From Legionella sp. (GTDB lineage Bacteria > Pseudomonadota > Gammaproteobacteria > Legionellales > Legionellaceae), in the NCBI GenBank assembly GCA_004297865.1, contig SCSO01000105.1:1-8626 (forward strand): DNA of 8,626 bases, written 5' to 3'. This document shows positions 6,935 to 8,626 of the stretch, one piece after another; the first letter of the stretch is position 1; each line of letters opens with the position of its first letter. A program made the translations under genes and the position numbers. Under the pieces are notes generated by a model, which was given only the letters and a program-made list of their open reading frames with translations, had not been told where the DNA came from and ran no database searches.

Positions 6935-7597
6935 ATGCAATTCACTGATAATTTAGTTTTTCCTGGTGAGCATCAAGTTTTACTTCAAGGCTTGGTTGGA
7001 CCTCTTGAAGCGGTGATTTCTATTCCCGAAAACCCTCGTTTTGCCCATGTTGCTTTTCTAGGTCATCCGCATTCCTTACAAGGAGGAACGATGAATAATA
7101 AAGTGGTGACTACTATGGCTCGAGTTTTTAAAGAGTTGGGTATTCCTTCGTTGCGGCTGAATTTTCGTGGTGTAGGGCAATCCGCAGGAGAATATAATGC
7201 GGGCATAGGCGAGAGTGCAGATCTCTTATTATTAGCTAAAGAATGGCAAAATAAATTTCCGCAAGCGCAATTCTTTTTTGCAGGCTTTTCTTTTGGGTCC
7301 TATGTGACTTATCGCTGTGCGGCGCAATTTGGTCCTTCTTCTTTAATCAGTATTGCACCGCCAGTACATCATTATGACTACCATGAATTTCAGCCCGATC
7401 CTAAGCCCTGGTTAATTGTGCAAGGTAATGATGATGAAGTGGTGCCGGCTAATTTAGTGATAGATTTTGCTAAAGAGGCTACTCCGCCGATTAAGTTGAT
7501 TCCTTTTGCAAAGACCACGCATTTTTTTCATGGCAAACTGGTTGAGCTTAAGGATCAACTCTTAAATTATGTCAGTTCTGAGGTCATTACATCATGA
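6935..7597 (+). CDS. Alpha/beta hydrolase of the COG2945 type
   Basis: This is a compact 220-residue single-domain hydrolase, probably cytosolic since no signal peptide is visible. It has the family hallmark GHPHSLQGGTMNNKVV (43-58), the RLNFRGVGQSAG segment (73-84) around the oxyanion side, the nucleophile elbow GFSFGSY (117-123, Ser119), an acidic residue in QGNDDEVVP (Asp166 or Asp167), and His196 in KTTHFFHG as the likely catalytic base. The triad is therefore intact. The natural ester or thioester substrate of this family is largely unknown. Translation probably uses ACAGG 6 nt before the ATG. Its stop overlaps the zapE start in ATGA (7594-7597), so the two genes are expected to be translated together. 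Confidence 0.9.
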   Translation: MQFTDNLVFPGEHQVLLQGLVGPLEAVISIPENPRFAHVAFLGHPHSLQGGTMNNKVVTTMARVFKELGIPSLRLNFRGVGQSAGEYNAGIGESADLLLLAKEWQNKFPQAQFFFAGFSFGSYVTYRCAAQFGPSSLISIAPPVHHYDYHEFQPDPKPWLIVQGNDDEVVPANLVIDFAKEATPPIKLIPFAKTTHFFHGKLVELKDQLLNYVSSEVITS

Positions 7598-8613
7598 ATT
7601 TAGTACAACAATATGATGCGGCCATTGCGCGAGGAGAAATCAATGATGATCCATTGCAAAGAGAATTACTTAGTCCTTTGCAACGCTTGGCGGATGAGTT
7701 GAACACCTCAAAAAATTCGTGGTTCTCTTGGTTGTCTGCAAATACAATCAAAGGTATTTATATTTATGGACCCGTAGGGGTAGGTAAGACCTATTTAGTG
7801 GATATGTTTTATGATGCAGTGGATGTGCCGAAGAAAGCACGCTTCCATTTTCATCATTTCATGCAGCAAATTGATATGCAATTAAGAAAATTACAAGGAC
7901 AAAAAGATCCTTTGCGACAAATTGCTAAAACGATTGCCAAAACGACTCGGTTGCTGTGTTTTGACGAGTTTTTAGTCCATGACGTGGCTTATGCAATGAT
8001 TTTAGTAAAGCTCTTGCCGGAGCTTATCGCGCAAAAAGTGATTCTGGTGATCTCCTCCAACAGTAAACCGGATGAGTTGTATTGGAAGGGTGTGCAAAGG
8101 GATAGATTTTTGCCTATCATTGCTTTGCTTAAGCAACAATGTGAAGTCTTGTTTTTAAACGATCAAGTGGATTATCGTTTAGGTCGGACGCCTTTATTAG
8201 ATGCTTATTTATATCCTTTAAATGAACAAACCCACAAAGCCATGCAGACGCAATTTGCTCTTCTTGGACCAATAGAGGAGAAAAATGGGGTTATTTTGGT
8301 ACAGAATAGGGAAATTCCTTTTCTAGAACGAAATGACCGAACCATTTGGTTTGTTTTCACGGTGATCTGTGATCTTCCCCGGAGTCAGTTGGATTATTTG
8401 GAGATTTCCGATCGATTTGATACTATTTTTGTTAGTAATGTACCCATATTAACTGAAAAACATACAACCCAAGCCATTATGTTTATACATTTTATTGATG
8501 TGATGTATGATCGCGGCATCAAGGTTATTATTTCAGCAGCGGTACCAGTTAATGAACTGTATGTGCAAGGCGAAATGGTAGATGCCTTTAAAAGAACCAA
8601 AAGTCGCTTGGAG
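7594..8613 (+). CDS. zapE: ZapE/AFG1-type cell-division ATPase (3' partial)
   Basis: The open frame runs off the window, and 340 genuine residues are present. Key parts: GPVGVGKT (59-66, Walker A), FHFHHFM (84-90), LLCFDEFLVHD (120-130, Walker B), VISSN (152-156, sensor 1), GVQRDRFLP (166-174, with the likely arginine finger), VDYRLGR (192-198), WFVFTVICDLPRSQLDYLEI (252-271) and FKRTKSRL (332-339). This order identifies the AFG1/ZapE family. In E. coli, ZapE associates with the FtsZ ring under stress; mitochondrial AFG1 relatives act in protein quality control. The ATG overlaps the hydrolase stop, with GAGG (7580-7583) 10 nt upstream as ribosome site. The family normally continues with an EMQS-type tail about 25-35 residues long. 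Here the frame instead runs into 13 bases of adapter, so the real C-terminus is missing because of the assembly edge, not a mutation. Confidence 0.93.
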
Positions 8614-8626
8614 AGATCGGAAGAGC
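8614..8626 (+). other. Illumina TruSeq adapter sequence at the contig end (artefact)
   Basis: The last 13 bases, AGATCGGAAGAGC, are identical to the common start of the Illumina TruSeq adapter and run exactly to the window end. In the zapE frame they encode R-S-E-E where the family has a conserved E-M-Q-S-like stretch after SRL. They should not be treated as genomic DNA. Confidence 0.93.

Noticed and set aside
8394..8600. A 68-codon minus-strand open frame inside zapE
   Set aside because: It is antisense to the conserved C-terminal part of ZapE and has no motif or ribosome site.
8611..8626. zapE truncated or frameshifted by mutation
   Set aside because: The change from family-like sequence coincides with adapter sequence, so missing C-terminal residues are an assembly artefact.
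1..8626. Mobile elements, toxin-antitoxin pairs, phage or CRISPR-type defence genes
   Set aside because: No transposase, integrase, small paired ORFs, direct repeats with spacers or tRNA-flanked junctions were seen; the genes are housekeeping, efflux and a synthetase.

Overview
The window is about 8.6 kb of AT-rich, gene-dense bacterial chromosome carrying seven protein-coding genes and no RNA gene, insertion sequence or CRISPR array that I can see. The gene set (ZapE/AFG1-type ATPase, EmrAB pump, PanB/PanC) fits a gammaproteobacterium. The compact PanC, which starts MQVFHDL and ends with an RLIDNY-type tail, resembles my memory of Legionella PanC. My best guess is therefore Legionella or another member of the Legionellales; this rests on recall and was not searched.

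Layout. (1) Positions 1-2129, + strand: the C-terminal, membrane-embedded part of a Pls/PosA-type single-module peptide synthetase. Three tandem units of about 240 residues are visible; the adenylation and carrier domains would lie upstream of the window. (2) Positions 2107-6871, - strand: five co-directional genes in the order emrA, emrB, panB, panC and a small P-loop kinase-like gene. emrA-emrB are 10 nt apart. panB-panC-kinase are packed with an 8-nt gap (from the preferred panC start) and an ATGA overlap. A 65-nt gap with a candidate promoter separates the pump genes from the pan genes. (3) A 63-bp divergent intergenic region (6872-6934) holding a perfect 8+8 bp inverted repeat. (4) Positions 6935-8613, + strand: an alpha/beta hydrolase overlapping zapE by ATGA.

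How the genes work together. PanB and PanC make pantothenate, the precursor of CoA and of the 4'-phosphopantetheine arm that a Pls-type carrier domain needs. The kinase-like gene is translationally linked to panC, but its substrate is unknown. EmrA and EmrB form the inner-membrane and periplasmic parts of a tripartite drug efflux pump; no TolC-type outer-membrane gene or dedicated regulator is in the window.

Data quality. The last 13 bases (8614-8626) are identical to the start of the Illumina TruSeq adapter, and the ZapE reading frame stops matching its family there. The right edge is therefore a contig end with untrimmed adapter, not genome. Apart from this artefact the region looks like ordinary chromosome; the most interesting leads are the unassigned kinase in the pan operon and the operator-like dyad upstream of emrAB.
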